Below, piece by piece: positions 22,655 to 35,100 of a stretch of 64,000 bases of DNA. The DNA is from Scolanthus callimorphus. Lineage: Eukaryota > Cnidaria > Anthozoa > Actiniaria > Edwardsiidae. The stretch covers positions 33,338,712-33,402,711 of the forward strand of contig CM066916.1 in assembly GCA_033964015.1 (NCBI GenBank), given 5' to 3'. Below the pieces are notes generated by a model. That model had not been told where the DNA came from. It saw only the letters and a program-made list of their open reading frames with translations, and ran no database searches. The stretch's first letter is position 1; each line of letters begins with the position of its first letter. The position numbers and the translations under genes are program-made.

Positions 22655-22830
22655 TCACATCGGCAATTTGAATTTTGAAATTTGACCTTTCAAAATTCGA
22701 AACATCGATTTTCAATTTGATTTTGGAAAATCGAATTTTAAAATTCAAAATTTTTAATTTAGTAAAATCGATTTTCAACTTATTTTTTCAAAATCAAAAA
22801 TTGAAATTCGAATTCTGACGGCAAGTTTCA
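22655..22830. repeat. AT-rich array of AATTTTGAAATTCGA-like words
   Basis: About 175 bp is built from short inverted words such as AAATTCGAA, AAAATCGAATTTTAAAATTC and AAAATCGATTTTCAA, giving many overlapping small palindromes. It lies about 330 bp upstream of the integrase-core gene's ATG. Confidence 0.6.
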
Positions 22831-23154
22831 ATTTTGTAATCTTTGGTTCCATTTGAAATTTGCTAGTAATTTTCTGAATTTGTATCTTTTCAATTAATGA
22901 AACGAAAATTAGAATGTTGAGAACTCATATTTCATTAGTTAAAATAGAAAGTAAAAATTCAAAAATTGCCGTAGCAATTTTTACACGTCTGACTCTCGGA
23001 GGGTAGGAGTGCGTCGTGGTTGAAATCGGTGGGGGTAGGCCGGAGGGTGAAACTTTTTATCCGGGGAAGGGAAAGTAAATAATGTACGTGACGCAAAAGG
23101 TCATGCAACGCACTCGGTAGCGGAAGGCGCGGGAAAGAACAGAACTGTCCTAAA

Positions 23155-26100
23155 ATGCCTCTGTATAGTGCTTTGTCGGACCATGAAAACATAATACGAT
23201 GGTTAGTAGAGAAGAATGACTTTAGCTTACACGAAGTCAGCACTTATTTGAGAGAAAATTACGGTATTACAAGAGGCTGTTCGTACTCGAATCTTCACGT
23301 CTTCTGCACTGAAAGAAACATTCATCGATATGAGTTCGGTAGACGTTCCTCGTGTGATATGGATTTGACCGTCAGAAACCTTGTGAGCGAGGTAAGGATT
23401 ATTACTTTTTTCTCTATGATTTTTGGTAGCAATGTTTTTTGTCCTTTTATGTTGGCCACGCCAAGAGAAAAGGGAACTTTTACGGTGTCAACACACGCAA
23501 TTTTCGCACAGCAAAGTCAGATTTCGTTGGCAGCTAGAGCGCATTACAGATGCATGACTGTCTACATCTATAATTATGACTTGCACCATCAATTTGACAC
23601 TTCCCAAGTATACTAAATAATTCGCAATTACTTTGTTGAGAATTAGTGTAATCACTTTACGATTGGTTTCCACTTCTACGGTCATATGAAATCCGCTCTT
23701 CTAATAGCGGAGCTCCCGCGGGCGCCGAATCCGCTCGCTTAGCGGAGCCCCATAGCTACATGCAGGTGAAGAAGGAAACAACAAAAAATTGTATATAGTG
23801 GTTTCAATAAAGTTTGTCACCCAAAAGACTACAGCCTCTAGCTGTCGGCGCCGAGCCTTGTGAGTCATTTGTTGTCTCACGTGCTAATCAATATTCAATT
23901 CGATTTACACGCGTGTTGGGAACAGAGCGATTTTTAATTTATAGTGCACTTCAAATCACAAATTAGAGGGCGCAAGAACTTTATTATTAAACGTGAACGA
24001 CAGTACTGCGTACAGCTTTTAGCTGTCCGTTTTACTTTTCACGCTTTTCCTTTGTAAAGAAGGAAATCAAATACTGACGGGGTATTTTGTGAGATGATTG
24101 CATGAGAACTGAACTACTGAAACTCCGCTGGAATATTCTGTAGAACAAATATCTAAAGAAAGAAGTATTTCCTACACCTTCGAAGGTATAATGAAAGTAA
24201 ATTATCGGAACGCTCGCATACAAATTCAAAAGACACTCTTATTAATAATTAGTAATACATCTTCAGAAAGCTTTCTAGGCGCCCAAATTAAAATTTCAAC
24301 TGAGCATTCGACTGGAACGAAGTACAATTATTATAATTGTAAGTGTCTTTATTTCATTTCTTTGAGAAGCGAACTCTTTGAGCAAAATAAACACAGAATG
24401 CTAATTGTATCATCCAAACAATTTTGAGGGAAATTAGATTTTGCATTGAGACCGTGAAATGTCAAATTTTGCTGAGCTTTGGCTGAAATTTTATCAGACA
24501 TTCGCTCTTAAGAATGCACATTTTTAGATGCCTGTGCAATTCTCTCAATCGAATTAGGAAACACGTAAAAGTCTAAGGTCGACTTTGCTCATCGCGCGCG
24601 GCATTTTTGACTCATGGAGAATATTTGTTATTCAAAGCACGAATGACCCACAATGCTTGGCGCCGGACAGCTTGTAGGCTTTAGTCTTTGGGTGACAAAC
24701 TTCATTGAAACCACTATATGCATCAACCATAGTTTTCAAGAACTTCCAGTTGTGTGTGTTCAGGAAGTCACTATATCCCAATGGTTGAAACCAGAACGGG
24801 CCCAAATACTTAGATTTTTTCAGAAAACTTCAAAGAAAAAAAGCTTATAAAAATTATTGCTGATTCGATCCTGGACCAACATCATTATAAACCCGAGACT
24901 CTAACCACTAGGCTACGAGGGAGTTTGCTGGTCAGGTCACTAATTTTATGGCATTTTATGTAATTTATCATATATAGAACGAGGAATATACAGTAAAAAT
25001 CATATCTAAAACAAACCAAAACCCCATCCTTACTCTAATCCCTAACAAATTACTGTTTTAGGACAGTTCTCTACACTTCTTGAATAAAATGAAGTATGAT
25101 AAAAGATTTATATTAGATTTCTGGTTTCAACCATTGGGATATAGTGATTTCCGTGTGTTCATCATCGCACAGGCAACCCAGCAGCTTTATAGCAGAGCTA
25201 TACAAAGGTATAATTTATAAAACATGGGATCTGGATAATTTTTTTGGGATGCATTGTTTGATTCCAGAAATTATCCGTACTCCCCCTACGGAAGGGATTG
25301 GAAATTCCTATTTTTCTTCGGAGTGTGTGTGTGTGTGTGTGGGGGGGAGGGGGGGTCACTTTTCAACACCCTTCTGTGGGGGCTATAGATATTTTCTAGA
25401 ACCACACATTTATGACATTCCCTAATGCACCATCCTAATGCACCCTAATTTATAAAACACAGGATCTTGTTTTTTTTTATACATTTATGACATTCCTTAA
25501 TGCACCAGTCAAAGTATACTTAAAAAGTTTGACTTGACCTAATTGGCACATCATGATCTTTAGCACTACGCCATTGGTTTTGCCAGAGGTTGAAAAGAAA
25601 ATAAGCGTATTTTCACACCAAAGTTATTCTGTAATGAGCTCTTTTTGTCCTCATTCATACTGCAATACTCCCAAGGGACGTGACATGTGATCCCAGCACA
25701 CAGCACAGGGAGCCCAAACTGCAGATCTTAATTGCGTTTTTAACCTGTTTTTAGGGCAACTTTTCATAAAATAAGTCCTATTGTAATACCTATGCCTTAC
25801 TTCTCTGGTTCTAGTCATCGCTTTTTGTAAACCAGTTTTAATTTTAATAGACTTCGTATATGCTATTAAAAAACCTATCAATCAATTTTGCTCGATTTCT
25901 GTTTGATTGAAGTTCAAGACATTTGCAAAGGCCAATCCAAACTCCCGCTCCATTAAAGTTTTTTAAGATGCCCCAAAAAATTTCAAAGTTCTCTGTTGGT
26001 TGTGCTAATCTCTAGTTCATGGTCAATTTGGGCAAACTGTCTTGGGTACTTGAAGAATCCGGTATCAACACAGGTCCCCAAGCTCTATGGGAGTTTCAAA

Positions 26101-29100
26101 GAATTATTTAAATAAAGCTGAAATAGTTTCAATACCATAATGTTTCTTATTGCTTCACTTACGTGAAACTGTGCTTCGCTAGCGACTGTATTGAGTCATC
26201 ACATTATCCGTTCTGTTGGAGAAATAACAGTACAATAATAAACTTTCAATAAACTTCCCTGTACTTCTGATAAATTTGAGTTTTGAGTCGGGTTTTAGCA
26301 ATTTCTATTTCACCTCTCTCTCCTCTATATAATATCTCAAAGGTTTGAGACTTCAAGACCACCACTCGAGCGAGAACAGCCATATGTAAATTCGAAAGAA
26401 ATGCTCCAGTCCACTTAAAATCACCACTGAGTGATAGTGATTAGGATAGAACTATTCATCTCTCCCAATTCCACGTCCATGAAGGTGCAACACGAATCGG
26501 GCGTGCAGAAAATCCGTTGAAAAACACAATTAATTCGAATGTCTAGAATCTTAAGCGACGACGTGATAAATAAAAAACAGACTGCCCTTTCCCCTGATTT
26601 TCTTTTTGCTTTGTTATGTTCGCGAATCAGAGGCCAGGGCAGCCTTGAATTGCTTGCTGCTTAATTAAACCAGGGACGTTCCTGATTAAGCTGAAGTCGA
26701 TGTTTCGGGTTTTCAGATCATTAAAGTCAAACGACATGAAGCGTGCCTCCCTCTTATGCCCTAGAGTTGAATATTCAATTCATTATTCCATTATTGATCT
26801 CATTATTCAATCCAAACATGCAATTTTCAATTCAATGTTGAAAATTTTGTAATCTAAATACTTGGCTATGGGTGAACAATTGCTAATTCAGAAATAAAGT
26901 TTGAGCATTTAGCATTTTTAATATTGAATTGAAAAATGCATTTTTGGATTGAATAATGAGATCAATAATGGGGGGGTCCATGGACTAGTCCACCAGGGGG
27001 TCCATGGACCAGTGGTCATTAGCGTTTTGTCCTTGCCCATATTGAAACTACTTTAGCTTTATTTAAATCATTATTTGAAACTCCCACGGAGCTTGGGGAA
27101 CCTGTGGTATCAATTGTCAACGGAGACATTTGCTGTTTACACAATCCATCTACGGTTTTGAAAGTGGGATCATATATTGGTATACATTTTTTGTATCCAT
27201 GCTATTTCGTAATGTAAACTTCACCTATCTGTATACTGAAAAATAGGTCTCTATAGAAATTTTCATCTTGGGAGATTTTTGCTCTATTGTAAAGTCTCCA
27301 CCCCCTCCAACCCAGAATATGTGGAGCTTTGGTGGGGATCGATATAGCACCATTTTAGCAGCTGTCTCCTGGGATGACAAGTAAACTATGCCCCATGGAT
27401 CAAGACAAACCCACCCTGCAATGTAGAGCTTTAGTTGGGGATTTGCCAAGTACAGAAACCATTAATTGGTGATTTGTGTTTACACCAAAGTATCAATACA
27501 ACTTCCAGAAGGTGTGTGTGTGTGTTAGTAAGGCCCTGAAACCGTATTTTTGTTGCAATGTCAGGGTTCAAAATATATATCTGAGTGGCATAAAGGCAAA
27601 AGGTAATATTGTTCATAACTTGTGTTCAATACTATAGAGCATCATCAAAATTGGTCAGAACAACAAGTTCAACAAGAGTTATATTTTAGCATATTTTGTA
27701 ACCAAGGAAACAGTGGTTGTCATGTTTGATTTTTTATTTATACCTGAAGACACACAGGAAAAGGTGAAATTAAAAGTTAAACACATATTTGGATACAGGA
27801 CAACCACACTACAGATACAGGACAACCACTACCATTCAAATGAGCCTATTGAAAAAAGAAATTATCAGAATTTTTATCAGATATTAATTGTGAAAAAATT
27901 TATTTATTAAAACATGATCCTCAATATCCAGTTAGGTTTATAGAAAGACTAGTAATAATACAAGCATATCCTAAAAACTATTTTTATATTTCTTTACATA
28001 CTTGCACAGGCACTAAAAATTTCATTTCACGTGACATTGTTACCATGGCAACAACTTATTAGCAGGATTCCAAAACGTGTTGTGGGCCAAGTTTGAAAGA
28101 TTTTCGTTGAAAAGTGAGGAAGTTACCAAAAAGCAGGCCCTGGTTTTACAGCCATGCCTTAATACGTACCACTGGTTACAAGTGATAGCCGGGCATTTTA
28201 GGTAAAAATATGAAGAAACAGGTAAATTGACTCCCCCCCCCCCCCCCTCACACAGACAGACAGACAGACAGACAGGCAGACGGTAACAACTCAGTTACAT
28301 CGGTGTAAGCCCAACAAATCTACATTTAAAAAGATAAAGATTAATCATTTAACAATTGTTTATCTTACTTGAAAGCAGTCATAGATGAATTTATGTAGCA
28401 GCGATATTTGCTTCAGAGGGAGTGGGGTTGATTACAGATAAAAATAGCGTATTTTGTGATCTCCAGTCCTGTTTAGAGGGGAAGCTAAGAGATTTGCAAA
28501 GATCATGTCTTAATGTCTTAATGAGTCGTACTGCATTTTGCATTTGGTAATTAGATTTAATTCATCCTCCACGCTCTCATGACATAAGGGGCAAATGCAT
28601 TTTTCAGTGGGAGTGTGTGGCCTTGAATATCTCCCTGTTTCAATACTTAGTCAGTGGTTACTTACTCTTAGTCTTGTCAATGCTATCCTGTGCTTAATTG
28701 ACTGGACAGGTAAAAGATAGTTCTCAAGCTCACGGCTCCTTTAAAACCTCCAAACGTGTGTAATTTATTTTTGGCTTGGGGGTTGGCCTTTTTTATGTTA
28801 TCAAAGCTATTGCCCTCTCATTCTTGGAATTCAAAGTCTTTCGGCCGTTCTTTGATTAATGATAGAAATGCATTACAAGTTATTTTCTCTGAGCAATTAA
28901 ATTTGCCTGAGCCATAAATACCAAAAACCTAACCTAAAAATTTTACCTTATATTTTCATTCCAGCACACTATGGCCGGGGCCGCCTTAAGTTATAAGAAG
29001 AGGCATTTAGAAAGATGTGAGCCCTCTTTCTTCAGTAGCGTGAAACATATACATACACACAAACACCCCCCTCCGGAATTTTCAATGCCCTTTTGTAGGG

Positions 29101-32092
29101 GGAGGGGGAAATGGATATTTTTTGTTGTGTGGAAATGTGAATCTAATTGTTTGCGAAAATGCAAAAAAAAAATATATGGCAAGTATGTGCTGCAATTTAG
29201 TGGAAGGGGGAATGCTTGATGATACGAATAGCCATTACCAGATCTTGTCAAATGCCCTGGAATATTATCTGCTTCTGTTTTTGTGCAGGCTATTTTTGGT
29301 GCTAGTACCCTCGAAGCCAGCAAATTTGAGCATATTTTGACAAGTTATTTTGAACTCTGGCAATCAGTTTAAGGTTGGGTTTTTCTTTAGCCAGTGGGAA
29401 ATAAATATATGATGCATATAACAATATTGCAGACATTATCTACAGTGTATGTTGTGTGCTTCTTATTTATAGGTAGGTCCTACTTACGGGCGAAGGATGT
29501 TGACAGGACTGTTGAGAAGCAGAGGACACAGAATGGGGGAAAGAACAGTTGCTGCAGCATTACGGAGAACAACACCGCTTTATCATGCCCAGCGACAGAG
29601 GGGGACTGAGAGGCTGCGGAATCCTGCACCTTATTTTGCTGAGTATGCTGGGCACAAGATTCATCTTGACCAAAATGAAAAGCTAGCTGAATATGGTGTA
29701 ACCCATGTACTTGGTACTGATGGTTTCAGTGGGAAAATAGTGGGCGCATCCACAATGCCTATAAAAAACAACGTAGTCATTTATGACGAAGTATACAGGT
29801 ATGTCTTTTTTTGTTAAAAAGAACCACAAGTTTATACTGATGAACGTGTCATTATTTAGCAGGGAGGAGGGCTACCATTTATTTAAAGCAAGGCTAAAAA
29901 AAATTAGGAACCTCCCCTTGAATATTACAAGAACATTGTGACGCTCCCCCAACCATAGGTAAAACAAATTCCGACCCTCCCCTTCTGCATTTTGTATTTT
30001 CAAAAAAAACTATCAGATAAATTCTTGTCCCAGTGATGCATAGTCTTATTCATTCTTCTTAATAGCAGAAATACTTGTTTCTTACTTCTTTCAAAGATAA
30101 GGAACAGGATACCACAGCTATCCCAACGATTAATGACAGGCTAAGAAAGAGCTAATCAGGACTGGTATTGTTTACTTTAAACATTATTCGTAGACCAGTG
30201 AAAAACAACTTTCAACTTAAAATTCACCTAGGTTTCAAGGGAAACATGGCGGGTGTTTATTTTTATTAGTTTATAAGTGAAACGTTAAAAACCTGAGAGA
30301 AAAACTTAACGTACAGGGTCGCGCGACTCCCTTACGTGAATGGTCAACCTGTGCTTTCTAAAATGGAAATTACTTACCCCTCCATAGAACAACCAAAAAT
30401 CACATTTTGCATCCTACCTACCCCCCCCCCCCCCCCCCCCCCCCCCCCCTACCCCCACTACTATTTATCACCTTGATTTTTTATCGTGCGATGAAAGTGC
30501 AGTGATGATCCTCCCTCTATAAGTACAGGGATTAAACATGATCCCCCCTTCAGGGCTATTAAACCCTCCCCACAAAAATAGGACCCCACTAAATCATGAC
30601 ACCTCCCTAATGGCTGACAGACAGACATAACATTTATTTAGACACGGTTGAAACATTCAGTTGATGGCTGTGAGAACGTTCGAGCTGAAGTTTGTCACAT
30701 AATTGACATGCTAAGAGCATGTGCTCGAAAGAGGAAGTGCTCGAAAGGAAGTGAAATTTCACTTCCGTGGACAAATTATCAGAAACCGGATATCAGCAAA
30801 AACCGAGCTCAAGCTACAGCTACCAATAGGGGGATTTCGTGTTTACAGTTTGGGCTCATTTGCATAAGCAGGGTCTAGATTCAGAATGTTTGAAGGAGCT
30901 CGAAAATAATCAGCACTGAATATGAATAGCGGACAGCAAATGGAACCTAATCTGAAAATTTGAAGGTTTAACATTCAGTTGTAAGGACGTAGTTAAATGT
31001 TCATTTTGGTGCAAAAATGTGGCCTAATGAACCGTTTGCCACACAGCAATCCACTCATTTTTAAAAACCTGCGTAGAGCCTCCAAAGCGAACGTAAACGT
31101 CAATAAGTTCTTAGGAATAGTAATCATTTCATCTCGCGAACATCTTTATTACATTTTTCAAGAGCAAGGTGGCATTTTCAATAGCCTTGAATTTATTGGG
31201 TGGCAAGAAGCTCATTACCCCTCATGTTTTCTGTAAATTGAACTTATCGCCATGCGCTCATAATTTAAATGACGAACTCAAAACTTTCTAATTACGCTTC
31301 AATCACCAGGCGCTATTGAAATTCAGAACAATTATTTTTGTAGCTCCGTTACGCTTGCTGATTTTCACGGATGCCTCAAATATGTAAACACTGACGTCAC
31401 AATAAATCCGCCTATATCTTCATTGATTGACACCTCAATCAATGACGATAAAAACGATGACGTTCTTAGGAATAGTAATCATTTCATCTCGCGAACATCT
31501 TTATTACATTTTTCAAGAGCAAGGTGGCATTTTCAATAGCCTTGAATTTCTTGGGTGGCAAGAAGCTCATTACCCCTCATGTTTTCTGTAAATTGAACTT
31601 ATCGCCATGCGCTCATAATTTAAATGACGAACTCAAAACTTTCTAATTACGCTTCAATCACCAGGCGCTATTGAAATTCAGAACAATTATTTTTGTAGCT
31701 CTGTTACGCTTGCTGATTTTCACGGATGCTTCAAATATGTAAACACTGACGTCACAATAAATCCGCCTATATATTCATTGATTGACACCTCAATCAATGA
31801 CGATAAAAACGATGACATGTATATGTTTTTAGTCAAATCACACTAGTGGTCTATTGTCAATGCTGCGTACTGATTGGTTGAGCTACTAGTAGGCTATAAG
31901 TTATAGCCTACTAGTAGCGAAAAGTGTCGGATTTGAAAGCCAGAAAATGGCAAATGACCAGATCAGAAAACGTTTTTGGCTATACAAGTTGACCTACTAG
32001 TGTGATTTGACTAAAACAATTATTCCTCGAGCCCGAATGGCCTCTGAGTCAATAGCCCATTCGGCCTTCGGCCTCACGGGCTATTGACTAAG

Positions 32093-32126
<34 letters not shown>

Positions 32127-35100
32127 CTCTTCTTTAGATCTCCAGCCTGAAAAACCTTGTCCCTTTCTGGCAGACCCCTCCAGGTTTTTAAGTTGCAGCT
32201 GTATTTGAAAGTTTTTACCCTACCCTACTGCTTATTCTGTCTAATAAATTCAAATGTCTCCTTTTGTAATTTAAGACAAGCATGCCTCCAATACGGGCTT
32301 TGGGATCAGGTTCGCGTGGATGGCGGACGGGAGTTTTATCTAGTCCTTTACCAACAAAACAAGCTTCGCGATTGTAGGACCAACACTCTCAGGCGACCAT
32401 TTATGCAGACGCAATCAAAACAGGTGTGTTTTCCGGCAGTTAATGTAGAGGCTTTCGGAAAAAGCTTCTTTCCTCTTGAAAATGTAACAAAATGCTCGAG
32501 ATGATATAATTACCATTCCAAAGAACGTATAGTCTCATTTTGCAGCAGTAGCAGTCTCTGTCACGCAAGACAGAGACCGCTACAGCTGCAAAAGGAGACT
32601 AAAGAACGTATATAAAATGTTTTTTTAACGTTTCGGGTTTTTTAAGTGGATTATTGGATGGTAAAAGGCGCATAAAGCACAATTCTCTCCTAAATGAACA
32701 TCTAAGTGCGCCCTTACAAACCGGGGGGGGGGGGGGGGGGGGACTTCCATATTGGGGGTTTGGTCTCATTTAGGGGTGATCGTGATCTTCAATAAATTTT
32801 TGGGAGATTGGTATCTTTTAGGGCCGAAATATGTGTCCAAATTGTTTTCTCTCATAATGGTGTTTCTAAAAACTGTGATTACTCGATGAGAAGACGATAA
32901 ATAAGAAGGCAGCATTTTAGTCATACACGGAAAGTTCATGATGAGTATATTTTACCTGTGACCTTTCTCCTTTGCGCCTACTTGGCATATAAGGCCGCAT
33001 CTTTTAGGGCTTTTAGGGTAACAAATTATTTGAGCCACGCCATGTTTGGTATCTTTTAGGGGTGAAACTGAAAATTTCCGACGATCATCCCCCATCCCCC
33101 CCCCGGGTTGTAAGGGCGCACTTAGATGTTATTTAGGAGAGAGTAATACAAAGCAAGTTTTTTTAGGTGTATCTAACCCCCGTTGCCATTCATTACATTG
33201 AACAATGTAGAAGGCAATTATCTAAATTAAAGATTAGAGATTAGATTCAATGGATAGATGACTATTTGACTCTTAGAAAACGAGTAGTCTATTTTTTGAG
33301 GTATACTAACCCCGAGTTAGGATTTTGAGTTGGATTTCGAGTTGGATTTTCGAGTTGGATTTGGATTTTGGATTTTTTTGACCTGTCACGAGTTAGGATT
33401 TCGAGTAGGATTTTCGCTTATGGATTTTCGCGTTGATGTCTGGAAAATACATCCAGGAGTCAAAACGCTGTGATATTCTAAACTTACTAATACTAGAAAA
33501 ATTTACAGTTAAACATGAATTAGTTGTTGTTTACTGAGTAATACATGTAACTGCTGCCTAGCTCGATTTGCTTTTGAGTTATTTCTAGGTTAGCGGAACT
33601 CTAAACATGGTCTAAATTTATCCTATTATCTTTTATTCAATGTAAACTTGAAGTGTTAAAGGAATCTGTTGTTGTAACTGGTGCTGCCAAAGCAAAGGAG
33701 AGAAAATATCTAATGAACCGACAGAACAGAAAAACGAAGGCGCTGCGCCAGCGCCAACTTCGCCTTAACGCTAAATTGTACAATATCGCTGGATATTTTT
33801 TCGAGTCTGGAGTAATTTGTCGAGCCAGTCTTCGAGACGAGAAAAAATGTTCAGAGATATTGTACATTAAAATGTCTAATAAGTCAAATATCCTGCGATA
33901 TTTGTTCTCCTCTCGTTGCAGTTGGATAATAAAACTTAAAGTCACTTGATCAGTCGCCGTATAGTTGTATCAATTCACCTGGGATGCCGAGATTGAAAGC
34001 CCAGCTAGCAGAGCTGCGTCGGAAAGAATAGTTTTCGAATAGTTTTCGTATGCTTAAACGTAACTATAAGGCCATGCTCGTTATTAGTGGCGACATCTAC
34101 GCGGATAAGATCACGAGACGAGTCAAACGTCCACGCGTCTTTATCCCCTTAAACAGTAACAGGTCCAAAAAATTAAAAAATCCAAATCGAACTCGAAAAT
34201 CGAACTCGAAAATCGAACTCGAAAATCCAACTCGAAATCCAACTCGAAATCCAACTCCAAATCCTAACTCGGGGTTTAGGTATCCTCCATTTTTTTTGGG
34301 TGGAACCCACTAGCATACTATCTTTTTGAGTGTTTTACGGTATCTTCTTCGCTACTCACCATCTATTACGTGTTAGTATAATTACTCAAGTGATTATAAG
34401 AATTTCCGCGCGCTGATTGATCGAGATGTTCGTTTTCTCTCGCTATAGAACCTACGGGTGATTATAACATTGAAAGGATTGGGAGTGCGCGCGCGAGTTT
34501 TGTTATGATCGTGAAAAAGTCCAACAAAAGGTCTTAAAATCTTATTTAGTCGCCTTCGGCGATTAATTGTTTATTAGTCAAATCACACTAGTGGTCTATA
34601 TTTTTGTCCATGCTGCGTTCTGATTGGATGAGCTACGTGTAGGCTATAAGTAGGCTACTATTTAACAATTAGTCGCCGAAGGAGACGTAAATTTCGGCGA
34701 ATAGTCACCGGGCCGAAGTCGAGGTGACTATTCGCCGATATTTACGGAGCCTGAGGCGACTAATTGTTTTAGTATAATTACTCAAGCGACTTTTAAGATT
34801 TTTGACCCAAAAAATCAGTTTTAGGGTTATTTTTTTTAGTTTCTCGTAATAAAGTGCGCGCGCGATCCCCAATGCGTTCAATGTTATATTCACCTATAGG
34901 TGAATATAGCAAAATATTCCGAACGTCTCGACCAACCAGCGCGCGAAATCGCTTGAGAAATTATACTAAAGGCTTATAACCTACTAGTAGCGATAAAATA
35001 CCGGATTTTAAAGCCAGGAAATGTCAAATGACCAAACCAGAAACGTTTTTAGCTATACAAATTGACCTACTAGCGTGATTTGACTAAAATAATTATTCCT

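Noticed and set aside
22458..22778. 106-codon minus-strand frame rich in Lys, Phe and Ile
   Set aside because: It runs through the AAATTCGAA array; low-complexity AT repeats give such frames by chance.
24862..24927. Functional tRNA gene
   Set aside because: A- and B-box-like words are present but no complete acceptor stem or clean cloverleaf; called as a SINE-like segment instead.
28232..28281. CRISPR-like or other prokaryotic array
   Set aside because: It is only a CAGA microsatellite; repeats with regular spacers are absent anywhere in this eukaryotic window.
33637..33949. Opposed open frames of about 100 codons on both strands
   Set aside because: They overlap each other almost exactly inside a TIR element, and neither shows a domain; only mentioned as part of the element.
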